A program made the translations under genes and the position numbers. DNA of 64,000 bases from RPQJ01 sp044226195. Lineage in GTDB: Bacteria; Pseudomonadota; Gammaproteobacteria; Steroidobacterales; Steroidobacteraceae. The notes under the pieces were generated by a model, which searched no databases, had not been told where the DNA came from, and was given only the letters and a program-made list of their open reading frames with translations. Below, piece by piece: positions 53,056 to 60,997 of this stretch (position 1 is the first letter of the stretch; each line of letters opens with the position of its first letter). The stretch is from contig JBGAHO010000006.1 in assembly GCA_044226195.1 (NCBI GenBank), forward strand, positions 47,486 to 111,485, read 5' to 3'.

Positions 53056-53766
53056 CTACAGCATCCAGCCGACCAGCGCGAGGGTGCCGAGCAGGCTGTC
53101 GAAACGGTCGAGGAAACCGCCTTGTCCGGGCAGCGCGCCGGAGTAGTCCTTCAATTGCGCGCGACGCTTGACCCAACTGGCGGCGAGATCACCGGCGAGT
53201 CCGGTCACGCCGATCAGCAGGCCCAGCGCCGCCGCGCGCAGCGGCGGCCAGTCGACGAGCCCGCTCGCCAGCACGGCCACCGACGCCGCGGCGCACAGCC
53301 CGGCGACGAACCCTTCGATGGTCTTCGCCGGGCTCACGCTCGGCGCGAGGGGCCGTCGTCCGAGCCATTGGCCCACGACCTGCGCGAAGCCGTCGCCCGC
53401 TGCGGCACACAGGAAGAGAAAGCCGAACGCGGCCGGTGCGATGCGCGAAGCATTCCAGAGCGCGGCGACCGCCACCGCGAGGAACACGGGCCAGATCACG
53501 GAGGGTCGCGGTTCCGCGACACGCTGCCACGCCCTCGCGAGTTCGACGGTGCCGGCCGCGAGGATGGCGATCAGCACGCCGATGACCCAAGGTCGCCCCA
53601 GCGCCGCCGCCCCGAGCATGACGTGCACGATCACGAAGAAGACGGCGAGCTTGTACCAGCGTGCGCGTGCCGTCGCCGTGCTCACGGTTCGACTGCCGGC
53701 GGCCATCACGACCGCACCGAGCGTGAACCCCGCCAGGGTGACCGCGAGCACGCCGGCGATGATCAC
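53056..53766 (-). CDS. Phosphatidate cytidylyltransferase family protein (CdsA-like)
   Basis: A 236 aa inner-membrane protein with about seven helices. The C-terminal CDS signature is present: KDYSGALPGQGGFLDRFDSL near residues 207-227, with AGDLAASWVKRRAQLKDYS just before it. CdsA makes CDP-diacylglycerol from CTP and phosphatidate. It is shorter than housekeeping CdsA and stands next to a CDP-alcohol transferase, an arrangement like the ynbA-ynbB pair of E. coli. It is therefore more likely an accessory lipid enzyme than the essential CdsA of this cell. Confidence 0.88.
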   Translation of the reverse strand: MIIAGVLAVTLAGFTLGAVVMAAGSRTVSTATARARWYKLAVFFVIVHVMLGAAALGRPWVIGVLIAILAAGTVELARAWQRVAEPRPSVIWPVFLAVAVAALWNASRIAPAAFGFLFLCAAAGDGFAQVVGQWLGRRPLAPSVSPAKTIEGFVAGLCAAASVAVLASGLVDWPPLRAAALGLLIGVTGLAGDLAASWVKRRAQLKDYSGALPGQGGFLDRFDSLLGTLALVGWML

Positions 53767-53785
53767 GGCAGCCTCCCGGCGCGCG

Positions 53786-54388
53786 TCAGCGTCGCGCGGG
53801 CGGCCTGCGCTGTGCGAGCACCCAGTACACCCCGCGCACGTCGGTCCGCCACTGCGGCAGCAGGGCCAGCAGCACGAACTCCTCCAGGCTGCCGAGGATG
53901 CTGACCCCCGTCGCGACGCGCAGCAGCCAGGGATAGTGGCCGAAGACGAACAGCACGCCGACGTAGATGCCGAGCAGGTAACCCGCCGTCTTCGACAGGT
54001 AGGTGTGGAAACTCGAGAGCCGGCCGTAGCGCAGCAGCGCCGCGAGGTTCTCGAGCACCCACAGCGCGATCATCGAGCCGCACAGGACCGCCTGATCGGT
54101 GATCACCTGCGGATGGAAGCGCCACACGCCGACGATCGCCGCGAACAGCAGCAGGGAGTCGGCCACCGAATCCAGGAAGGCGCCGCGCCGCGACTCGACG
54201 TGCCAGGTGCGGGCGATCCAGCCGTCGACGAGATCCGTGAGCAGCGCCGGCACCAGCAGCCAGGTGAATGCCGCCCGCTGCTGCGCGAAGGCAAGCAGCA
54301 GCAGGAGCGGAGCGGCTGCGATACGCGCCGTGCTCAGGGCATTCGGGACGTGCCGCAGCCACCCGCGAGTGGCCTGCTTCGCGCTCAT
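53786..54388 (-). CDS. CDP-alcohol phosphatidyltransferase (YnbA-like)
   Basis: A 200 aa membrane enzyme with about five helices. The active-site motif DGx2ARx8Gx3Dx3D is complete: DGWIAR near residue 55, then Gly after eight residues, and Asp pairs in GAFLDSVADS. The final Asp is the probable catalytic base. It exchanges the CMP of a CDP-alcohol for another alcohol, making phosphatidylglycerol phosphate, phosphatidylinositol or a similar lipid. It is followed 19 bp later by the CdsA-like gene, whose product could be its substrate. Confidence 0.88.
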   Translation of the reverse strand: MSAKQATRGWLRHVPNALSTARIAAAPLLLLLAFAQQRAAFTWLLVPALLTDLVDGWIARTWHVESRRGAFLDSVADSLLLFAAIVGVWRFHPQVITDQAVLCGSMIALWVLENLAALLRYGRLSSFHTYLSKTAGYLLGIYVGVLFVFGHYPWLLRVATGVSILGSLEEFVLLALLPQWRTDVRGVYWVLAQRRPPARR

Positions 54389-54464
54389 GGTCCGGGAGCA
54401 TCGCCTTTCTTTCTTATTCAGTCATCGCGACCTCCCGCAAAGGTGACCGACCGGCCCGCCGGAT

Positions 54465-54842
54465 TCAAGAGGCCCAGGGCAGGTCGAGCGGCGTCCCATC
54501 CGGCAGGACCACCCCGACCGGCGTCGCGGCAAACGCAGCGACGCAGTGCAGCATGCCGGGGCCGTCGCTGAAGATCTGATGGTCGACCTCGGCCGGGATC
54601 ACCAGCGTGGTCTCGGGGCCGAACGGGTGGGCGACGCCGTCGATCACCAGCCGGCCGTGCCCGGCGAGCACGACGACGACTTCCTCGCAGTCGTGCCGGT
54701 GCGGCGGCGTGGCGCTGCCCGGCTCGATCGCCTGGCACCACACGGACAGATGGGCGAGTCCCTGCGCGGCGCTCGCCACGGTGCGGTGCTCGATGCCGGG
54801 GATGTGGCTCGGGGCGAGCCGGGCGTGTTCGATGACGTACAT
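54465..54842 (-). CDS. Single-domain cupin protein
   Basis: A 125 aa cupin. Metal-binding motif 1 is PPHRHDCEEVVVVLAGHGRL near residues 46-65, with two His and a Glu. Motif 2 (PAEVDHQIF near 83-91) has the third His. WCQAIEPGSA and VIDGVAHPFGPET complete the barrel. It is divergent from a LysR regulator across a 117 bp region holding an 8 bp inverted repeat, so it is the likely regulated target. The function could be an isomerase, a dioxygenase or ligand sensing. Confidence 0.85.
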   Translation of the reverse strand: MYVIEHARLAPSHIPGIEHRTVASAAQGLAHLSVWCQAIEPGSATPPHRHDCEEVVVVLAGHGRLVIDGVAHPFGPETTLVIPAEVDHQIFSDGPGMLHCVAAFAATPVGVVLPDGTPLDLPWAS

Positions 54843-54925
54843 GCGATCCTCCTCGAGGGGCGGTTGGCGGTGCGCGCACTCTGAGCCGCGCCAGCCCAGG
54901 AGAGAATCACCCGGGTTGTCGTATG

Positions 54926-54948
54926 ATTGCCGACATTCTTTCGGCAAT
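54926..54948. promoter_or_regulatory. Inverted repeat in the cupin/LysR divergon
   Basis: ATTGCCGA and TCGGCAAT flank CATTCTT: perfect 8 bp arms with a 7 nt spacer, ending 11 nt before the LysR start. The position and dyad fit a LysR autoregulatory site. Confidence 0.55.
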
Positions 54949-54959
54949 CGGAGCGCCCC

Positions 54960-55841
54960 ATGGCCAGCGTGCAGGCGTTGATGGCCTTCGCGGAGACGGC
55001 CCGCCACGGCAGTTTTGCGCGCGCGGCCCGCGAACTCGGCCTGTCCTCGTCGGCCGTCGCCAAGAGCGTCGCCCGGCTCGAGACCGACCTCGGCGTGCGT
55101 CTCTTCCACCGCACGACGCGCAAGGTCGCGCTGACCAGCGAGGGGCACACGCTGCACGCGCGCTGCCGCGCGATCGTCGACGAGTTCGATGCCCTGCGGG
55201 ACGCGGCGGCCGGCGCGCGCGGCGCGCCGACGGGCACGCTGCGGCTGAACGTGCCGATCACGCTCGGCAAGCTGCACTACGTGCCGCAGCTGGCAGCCCT
55301 GCTCGCCCGCCATCCGGGCCTCGGGCTCGAACTGGGCTTTTCCGACCGGTATGCGGACGTCGTCAGCGAGGGACTCGACGCGGCCATCCGCATCGGTCCG
55401 CTGGCGGACTCCACGCTGGTCGCGAAGCGCATCGGCGAGCAGCGGCTCGTCGTGGTCGGTTCGGCGCGCTACCTGAGGAAGCACGGCGAGCCCACGCACC
55501 CGGGCGCGCTCGCGACGCACCGCTGCATGGCCTTTCGCATGCCGACCAGCGGACGACTGCGCCCGTGGCAGTTCGTCGACGGGCGACGCACGCTCGAATG
55601 GACGCCGGACGCGGACGTCGTGATGAACGACGGTGAGGGCCTCGTCGCCGCCGCGGCGGCCGGCATCGGGCTGATCCAGGTGCCGGATTACATCGCCGAG
55701 GGGGCGCTCTCGTCAGGCGCGGTGCGCCGCGTGCTCGACGCGCACGCGCCACCCGCGCTGCCCATCTCCGTCGTCTACCCGTCGGCGCGCGGCGTCACGC
55801 CCCGGCTGCGCGCGCTGCTCGAGGCGCTTCAGGGCCGGTAG
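54960..55841 (+). CDS. LysR family transcriptional regulator
   Basis: A 293 aa regulator. The N-terminal winged helix (MAFAETARHGSFARAARELG, then LSSSAVAKSVARLETDLGVR) covers residues 1-60. The C-terminal part is the effector domain with GTLRLNVPITLGKLHYVPQL near 92. The TGTLRLNVP style belongs to the CrgA/AaeR-like subgroup. I took ATG 54960; an ATG at 54927 would include the inverted repeat as coding sequence. It is divergent from the cupin gene, which it probably controls. Its 3' end overlaps the carboxyltransferase gene by 13 bp in convergent orientation. Confidence 0.9.
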   Translation: MASVQALMAFAETARHGSFARAARELGLSSSAVAKSVARLETDLGVRLFHRTTRKVALTSEGHTLHARCRAIVDEFDALRDAAAGARGAPTGTLRLNVPITLGKLHYVPQLAALLARHPGLGLELGFSDRYADVVSEGLDAAIRIGPLADSTLVAKRIGEQRLVVVGSARYLRKHGEPTHPGALATHRCMAFRMPTSGRLRPWQFVDGRRTLEWTPDADVVMNDGEGLVAAAAAGIGLIQVPDYIAEGALSSGAVRRVLDAHAPPALPISVVYPSARGVTPRLRALLEALQGR

Positions 55842-57379
55842 TGGAATCGCGCCGGTGCGTGCGGCGGCGCGGCCGCGGCCAGTTCGGCGAATTCGCACAG
55901 CCAAGGCCGCGTCGTCGACGGCGGCACGATCTCCTCGACGAAGAAGCGCTCGGCCGAGCGGAACGGTGAGCGCAGGCGCTCGAGCCGCTCCGCGATCTCG
56001 CGACGCGTGGCCTGCGGATCGGGCGACGCCTCGATCTGCGCCTTGTAAGCCGCCTCGATGCCGCCCTCGGCCGGCAGCGAGCCCCAGTCACCGCTCGGCC
56101 ATGCGATGCGATAGCGAAAGCGGGTGTGGTTGAGAATGCCCGCGCCCGCCACGCCGAATGCGCGCCGCAGGATCACCACCGCCCAGGGCACGGTGGACTG
56201 GTACACGGTGGTGAGCGTGCGCGTGCCGTCGCGGATCGTGCCCGCCTTCTCGGCCTGCGAGCCGATGGTGAAGCCGCCGACGTCCACGAGGTGCACGATC
56301 GGCAGGCGGAAGGTCTCGGCGAGTTCGATGTGGCGCGTCATCTTGCGTGATGCCGCGGCGGTCCACGTGCCGCCCATCTGGCCCGGATCGCTCGCGAGCA
56401 CCGCGACGGCGACGCCATTGAGACGGGCCAGCGCGGTGACGATCGACTTGCCCCAGGCCCGGCCGATCTCGAACACGCTGCCGCGATCGAACACCGCATC
56501 GAGGATGGGCCGCACGTCGTACGGCCAGCGGCGGTCGCGCGGGATCGCCCCGTCGAGCCAGGCTTCCTCGCGATCGACGGGGTCCGTGCAGGAGAGGCGC
56601 GTCGTCGCGATGCCGGCCCGCGAGGGCAGGTAGGAAAGGAAGCGGCGCGTGCGCGCGAACGCGTCGAGCTCGGTGTCGACCACGTCGTCGATGCTGCCGC
56701 TCGCCGCGTGCAGGTCGGCGCCGCCGAGCTGGTCCGCGGTCACCTTCTCGCCGGCCGCCTCGACCACCACTGGTCCCGCCGTGAACATCTGCGAGATGCC
56801 GCGCACCATCACGGAGTAGTGGCAGCCGACGAGACGCGCGGCGCCGAGCCCCGCGATCGGCCCGAGACCGAGTGACACGATCGGCACGGCGCCGAGGTTA
56901 GCCACGAAGGTGTCGAAGCCCGGCACCATCGGCACGTAGGTCGCACCGATCTTCTCGATCTCCGCCACCGAGCCGCCGCCCCCCGTGCCGTCGAGCAGGC
57001 GCACGAGCGGCAGGCCGTAGTCGCCGGCCATCTGCTCGATCTGCGAGTTCTTCTCGTGGTGGTACGCCTCCGAGGACCCGCCGCGCACGGTGAAGTCGTC
57101 GGCGCTGACGGCCACGGTCCGGCGCTCGATCGTGCCGCGCCCGCCGAGACAGCTCGACGGACGAAAGCCTTCGAGCTGGCCGTCGGCACCGTACCGGCCT
57201 TCGCCGGCGAGGCTGCCCCACTCGCGGAACGACCCCGGGTCGAGCAGCGCATCGATGCGCTCGCGCACCGTCAGCTTGCCGCGCGAACGCTGCCGTGCCA
57301 CGCGGTCGGCGCCGCCCATCTCCTGCGCGAGCGCCTGGCGCCGGCGGATTTCCTCGATCTGCGGCTTCCAGTCGTTCAT
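55829..57379 (-). CDS. Acyl-CoA carboxylase carboxyltransferase (beta) subunit
   Basis: A 516 aa crotonase-fold carboxyltransferase with two halves. The N-terminal half has KLTVRERIDALLDPGSFREW near 35 and LLDGTGGGGSVAE near 127. The C-terminal half has VFEIGRAWGKSIVTALARL near 300, GGFTIGSQAEKAG near 366 and a FRSAERFFVEEIVPP end. It moves carboxyl from biotin to an acyl-CoA such as propionyl- or methylcrotonyl-CoA. Its partner, the biotin carboxylase/carrier alpha subunit, is not next to it. It overlaps the M61 peptidase gene by ATGA. Confidence 0.9.
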   Translation of the reverse strand: MNDWKPQIEEIRRRQALAQEMGGADRVARQRSRGKLTVRERIDALLDPGSFREWGSLAGEGRYGADGQLEGFRPSSCLGGRGTIERRTVAVSADDFTVRGGSSEAYHHEKNSQIEQMAGDYGLPLVRLLDGTGGGGSVAEIEKIGATYVPMVPGFDTFVANLGAVPIVSLGLGPIAGLGAARLVGCHYSVMVRGISQMFTAGPVVVEAAGEKVTADQLGGADLHAASGSIDDVVDTELDAFARTRRFLSYLPSRAGIATTRLSCTDPVDREEAWLDGAIPRDRRWPYDVRPILDAVFDRGSVFEIGRAWGKSIVTALARLNGVAVAVLASDPGQMGGTWTAAASRKMTRHIELAETFRLPIVHLVDVGGFTIGSQAEKAGTIRDGTRTLTTVYQSTVPWAVVILRRAFGVAGAGILNHTRFRYRIAWPSGDWGSLPAEGGIEAAYKAQIEASPDPQATRREIAERLERLRSPFRSAERFFVEEIVPPSTTRPWLCEFAELAAAAPPHAPARFHYRP

Positions 57380-59286
57380 CGTGACTTGCCTTTGGCCGTG
57401 CCGGCGGTCCGCGAGGCGAGGATCGTCGCGAGGTAATCGGGCTGGCCGTCCAGTCGCCGCAGGTGCGGGAACCGCGGGCCGTCGAAGTACGGCACGTCGA
57501 TCGTGCGGTAGAACTCGCCGTTCTGGACGAGCAGCGCGACCGGCTGGTGCGACCGCTGCGCCTCGGCGAGCGCAGCGTCGAACACCTCGGCGGTATAGCG
57601 ACGACCGTTCACGGCCACCACCTTCATGCCCGGGGCCACGCCCGCCGTGGCGGCGGCGCGATCCTCGATGACGTCGTCGACGGCACCTTCCTCATCGAGC
57701 ACGAGCCCGATCGACCAGCGCCGGTCGACCGTCTTCTTGCGCTTTTGCGCGAGCTCGACCCACGGATTCGGCGCGGACGTGTATTCCAGCGTCCAGCCGG
57801 TGTGCTCGAGTCCGCCGAGCAGCGCCTGCGTGCCGAGCGAATCGAGGTGCCGGCGCACGAACGGACGCCAGTCGAACGGCGCCACGGCCGCCAGCGCGGC
57901 GTAGACGTCGTCTTCCTGGTAGGGCGACAGCGCGGGCGCCCCGCTCCGGCCGGCATAGAAGCGGCGCGCGAAATCGTCGAGCGTGACGCGCCCCTGGGTG
58001 AGCTTGCGCAACTGCACGTCGACGTCCATCCACAGGAAATCGGAGACGTCGTAGTAGTCCGCGCCGCGCCGGCTCGACTCCCACGCCGTCGGCGCGTCGA
58101 ACACGACCTGCGACGAAACCGCCGTGTCGACCATGGGACGCCAGCGCGAGCCGGGCTGCACCGCGTAGGTGCCCGCGTAGCTGGCGATCAGCTCGTGATA
58201 GTCCTCGGTCGACATCATTCCCGCGCGCGTCGCGAGCACGTCGCCCCAGTATTCCGTGAGTCCCTCGTAGACCCACAACAGCGAGCCGTCCATGGGCTTC
58301 TGGAAGTCGGGGCTGACGAGGCCGGCCGGCCGCCGGTACTTGGCGTTCCAGCTGTGCACGTATTCGTGCGACAGCAGCGTGGCCGTCTCCTTGCGCAATT
58401 CCGGGTCGAGCAGCGCGAATTCCTCGCGCCGGTCGTCGCTCGATTCGTGGTGCTCGAGACCGTAGGTCGCGATGTGGTCCGACAGCGTCAGCAGCCACGT
58501 GTAGTGACGGTACATGCGCGAACCGAAGAGTGCGCCCGCCTCCGCCACGAGCCGGCCGTAGCCGGCGGCGAAATCCTCCGGCAAGGACAATGCCGCATCG
58601 CTGTCGGCCGCGATCGAGATGCGGTGCACCAGCTCCGGGTGCGGCGCCGACCCCGGCACGTCGACGACCTTCAGGTGGCGGCCGACCTGCACCGGTGAAT
58701 CGATCAGCCGGGCCAGCGGCAGTTCCTCGAAGCGCAGGCTGCCGTCCGGCTGCACGGCGTATCCGGCGCCGGAGGACGCGGCCCAGCCCGGCGGCACCCG
58801 CAGCGTGGCCTGCGCGGTGTAGTGCTCCGCGTCGATGCCCTTGGGAAACAGCAGGCGCTCGTTCCACATCAGGAACAACAGCCGCTCGGTGCTGCTGGCG
58901 CCCTCGCTGTAGCCCTGCTCCGTCTGCAGCGCGGCGTCGAGCGACACCTCGACGTGATCGGCGCCGGCCGGCACCTCCACGCGCAGCGCGTGCATGTCGA
59001 GCGGATCGTGCGTCCAGGCGAGCTTCTGGCCGTTGGCACGGATCTCGAGGCCGATCATCAGGTCGAGCGGACCGCTGGGCGCGTGCTCTCCCGGCATCCA
59101 CTTCGCGGTCACCAGGGTCAGCGGTCCGGGCTGGGCGGCGATCCGGATCTCGGAATGCGTGCGGCCCCGGGCCGGATCGGACGCGTCGACGAACACGTTC
59201 ATGTCGGCGGACTGCGCGGCACGCGCGCTGCCCAGCAAGGCGAGGATCGACCCCAGGACCCGGGCCGTGGAATTCGAAATGCGCAT
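57376..59286 (-). CDS. M61 family metallopeptidase with PDZ domain
   Basis: A 636 aa exported glycyl-aminopeptidase-like protein. The signal peptide lies in residues 1-28 (SILALLGSARAAQSA). The beta-rich N-terminal domain runs to about 250. The zinc site is HEYVH in LLSHEYVHSWNAKYRRP near 336, with the third ligand Glu in YEGLTEYWG near 372. A PDZ domain follows (WSIGLVLDEEGAVDDVIEDR, GVAPGMKVVAVNG near 550). It cleaves N-terminal Gly/Ala peptides. ATG 59286 is the start that gives a signal peptide. It is the first gene of a two-gene operon with the carboxyltransferase, an odd pairing. Confidence 0.92.
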   Translation of the reverse strand: MRISNSTARVLGSILALLGSARAAQSADMNVFVDASDPARGRTHSEIRIAAQPGPLTLVTAKWMPGEHAPSGPLDLMIGLEIRANGQKLAWTHDPLDMHALRVEVPAGADHVEVSLDAALQTEQGYSEGASSTERLLFLMWNERLLFPKGIDAEHYTAQATLRVPPGWAASSGAGYAVQPDGSLRFEELPLARLIDSPVQVGRHLKVVDVPGSAPHPELVHRISIAADSDAALSLPEDFAAGYGRLVAEAGALFGSRMYRHYTWLLTLSDHIATYGLEHHESSDDRREEFALLDPELRKETATLLSHEYVHSWNAKYRRPAGLVSPDFQKPMDGSLLWVYEGLTEYWGDVLATRAGMMSTEDYHELIASYAGTYAVQPGSRWRPMVDTAVSSQVVFDAPTAWESSRRGADYYDVSDFLWMDVDVQLRKLTQGRVTLDDFARRFYAGRSGAPALSPYQEDDVYAALAAVAPFDWRPFVRRHLDSLGTQALLGGLEHTGWTLEYTSAPNPWVELAQKRKKTVDRRWSIGLVLDEEGAVDDVIEDRAAATAGVAPGMKVVAVNGRRYTAEVFDAALAEAQRSHQPVALLVQNGEFYRTIDVPYFDGPRFPHLRRLDGQPDYLATILASRTAGTAKGKSR

Positions 59287-59445
59287 CAATGACTCTCCGC
59301 TGTGCCCGGCCACGCGGCCCCGGCCCGTGTGCAGTCTAGCGCAGCGCCGGCCATGGATCGCATGGCGCAACGGCGCGCGGCCACGTAACATCGCGCCTCA
59401 CCTCGTCCGGCCGCCACGCCCGCCCCGGCCGCCGCGCCGGCAGCC

Positions 59446-60066
59446 ATGGACGACTCCGCACGCATGAACTACGCGCTCGGCTACCAGCTCGGGCGCGACC
59501 TCATCGGCACCGAGCTGCGGATGGACGCGCTGGCCAAGGGCATCGAGGACGGTCGCGCCGGCGGGCCGCCGAAGCTGTCCTCCGCCGAGATGGAGGCCGC
59601 ACTGACCGCCCTGCAGCAGAACGTCAACGCGCAGCGCGCCAAGGCGCAGGCGGCGGAACTGGAGAAGGCCGCGGCTGCCGGCACGGCGTACCTGGCCGCG
59701 AACGGCAAGAAGGCCGGCGTGGTCACGACCAAGTCGGGCCTGCAATACCGCATCGTCACCGCGGGCACCGGCCCGACGCCGAAGAGCACCGACACGGTCA
59801 CCGTGCACTACCGCGGCACGCTGGTCGACGGCACCGAGTTCGACAGCTCGTACGGTCGCGGCCAGCCGGCCACGTTCCCGGTCGCGGGCGTGATCCCGGG
59901 CTGGACCGAGGCGCTGCAGCTGATGAAGGAAGGCAGCAAGTTCGAGCTCGCGATCCCGCCGTCGCTGGCCTACGGCGACCAGGGCCCGCTCGCCAAGCAG
60001 GTGCTGCTGTTCGAGGTCGAGCTGATCAAGGTCACGCCCGGAACGGCGGGGGCCGGCACGCCCTGA
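59446..60066 (+). CDS. FKBP-type peptidyl-prolyl cis-trans isomerase (FkpA/Mip-like)
   Basis: A 206 aa isomerase. The N-terminal helical dimerisation domain (ARMNYALGYQLGRDLIGTEL, about 5-80) is followed by an FKBP domain. The FKBP domain has VTVHYRGTLVDGTEFDSSYG near 118, PVAGVIPGWTEALQLMKEGS near 145 and PPSLAYGDQG near 176. FkpA/Mip proteins are normally exported, but this one has no signal peptide. Just upstream the frame stays open with an Ala/Pro-rich stretch (ATPAPAAAPAA) until an in-frame TAA at 59386, and no alternative start exists in between. ATG 59446 lacks a ribosome site. Confidence 0.88.
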   Translation: MDDSARMNYALGYQLGRDLIGTELRMDALAKGIEDGRAGGPPKLSSAEMEAALTALQQNVNAQRAKAQAAELEKAAAAGTAYLAANGKKAGVVTTKSGLQYRIVTAGTGPTPKSTDTVTVHYRGTLVDGTEFDSSYGRGQPATFPVAGVIPGWTEALQLMKEGSKFELAIPPSLAYGDQGPLAKQVLLFEVELIKVTPGTAGAGTP

Positions 60067-60088
60067 GCCCGGGCGGTCCGCGCCGACG

Positions 60089-60997
60089 ATGCCGCGGCTG
60101 ACGACGAACGGGATCGAGCTCGAGTACGCGGTGCGCGGCGACGAATGCGCGCCACCGCTGCTGCTGATCATGGGCCTCGGCATGCCGGCGGCCATGTGGC
60201 CCGACGCGTTCCTCGACGCCCTGGTCGCCGAGGGCTTCCGCGTCGTCACCTTCGACAATCGCGACAGCGGCGCCTCGACCCGGCTGGCCGGAACGCGTGT
60301 CCCGAACCTGCCGGCGGCCATCGCAAAGGCGCTGCTGCGCCGCAAGGTCCGCTCACCCTACACGCTCGACGACATGGCCCTGGACACCGTGGGGCTGCTC
60401 GATGCGCTCGCCATCGAGCGCGCCCACGTGGTCGGCGTGTCGATGGGCGGCATGATCGCGCAGGTGCTCGCGGCCCGGCGACCCGAGCGCGTGTGGAGCC
60501 TGACCTCCGTCATGTCCTCCACGGGCAATCCGCAGCGCCGCGTGGCGTTCGGCACGCGACGCGCGCTCGGCGCGATCCTGCGCCCGCCGCCGCCCGCGAC
60601 CGACATTCCCGCCACGGTCGCGCATCTCGAGCAACTGTTCGACGTGATCGGGAGTCCGGGCTTTCCGCAGGACCCGTCGCAGCGGCGCGAGCACTTCACG
60701 CGCGTCGCGCAGTGCGGCCTGTACCGCGAGGGCACGGCGCGCCAGTTGCTGGCCATCCTCGGCTCGGGCGACCGGCGCGAGCTGCTGCGCGGAATCACCG
60801 CGCCAACTTACGTGATCCACGGCGGCGACGATCCGCTGGTGCCGCTCGCGGCCGGGCTCGACACGGCGCGCTGCATTCCGGGCGCGCGGCTCGAGGTGGT
60901 GATGGGCATGGGCCACGACTTCCCGCCGACGCTGCTCGCGTCGACGGCCGCGCGCATCGCCTGCCACTGCCGCGCGGCTACGCGAGTCGCAGCGTAA
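60089..60997 (+). CDS. Alpha/beta-fold hydrolase
   Basis: A 302 aa hydrolase. The oxyanion region is LLLIMGLGMPAAMWPD near residue 25 and the nucleophile Ser is in VVGVSMGGMIAQVL near 117. The acid Asp is in VIHGGDDPLVP near 250 and the base His in GMGHDFPP near 275, giving a complete triad. TFDNRDSGAST near 53 is typical of the aclacinomycin-methylesterase/RdmC-like group. It starts 22 bp after the FKBP stop and is probably cotranscribed. The 3' end overlaps the sensor kinase gene by 20 bp in convergent orientation. The substrate is unknown. Confidence 0.9.
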   Translation: MPRLTTNGIELEYAVRGDECAPPLLLIMGLGMPAAMWPDAFLDALVAEGFRVVTFDNRDSGASTRLAGTRVPNLPAAIAKALLRRKVRSPYTLDDMALDTVGLLDALAIERAHVVGVSMGGMIAQVLAARRPERVWSLTSVMSSTGNPQRRVAFGTRRALGAILRPPPPATDIPATVAHLEQLFDVIGSPGFPQDPSQRREHFTRVAQCGLYREGTARQLLAILGSGDRRELLRGITAPTYVIHGGDDPLVPLAAGLDTARCIPGARLEVVMGMGHDFPPTLLASTAARIACHCRAATRVAA

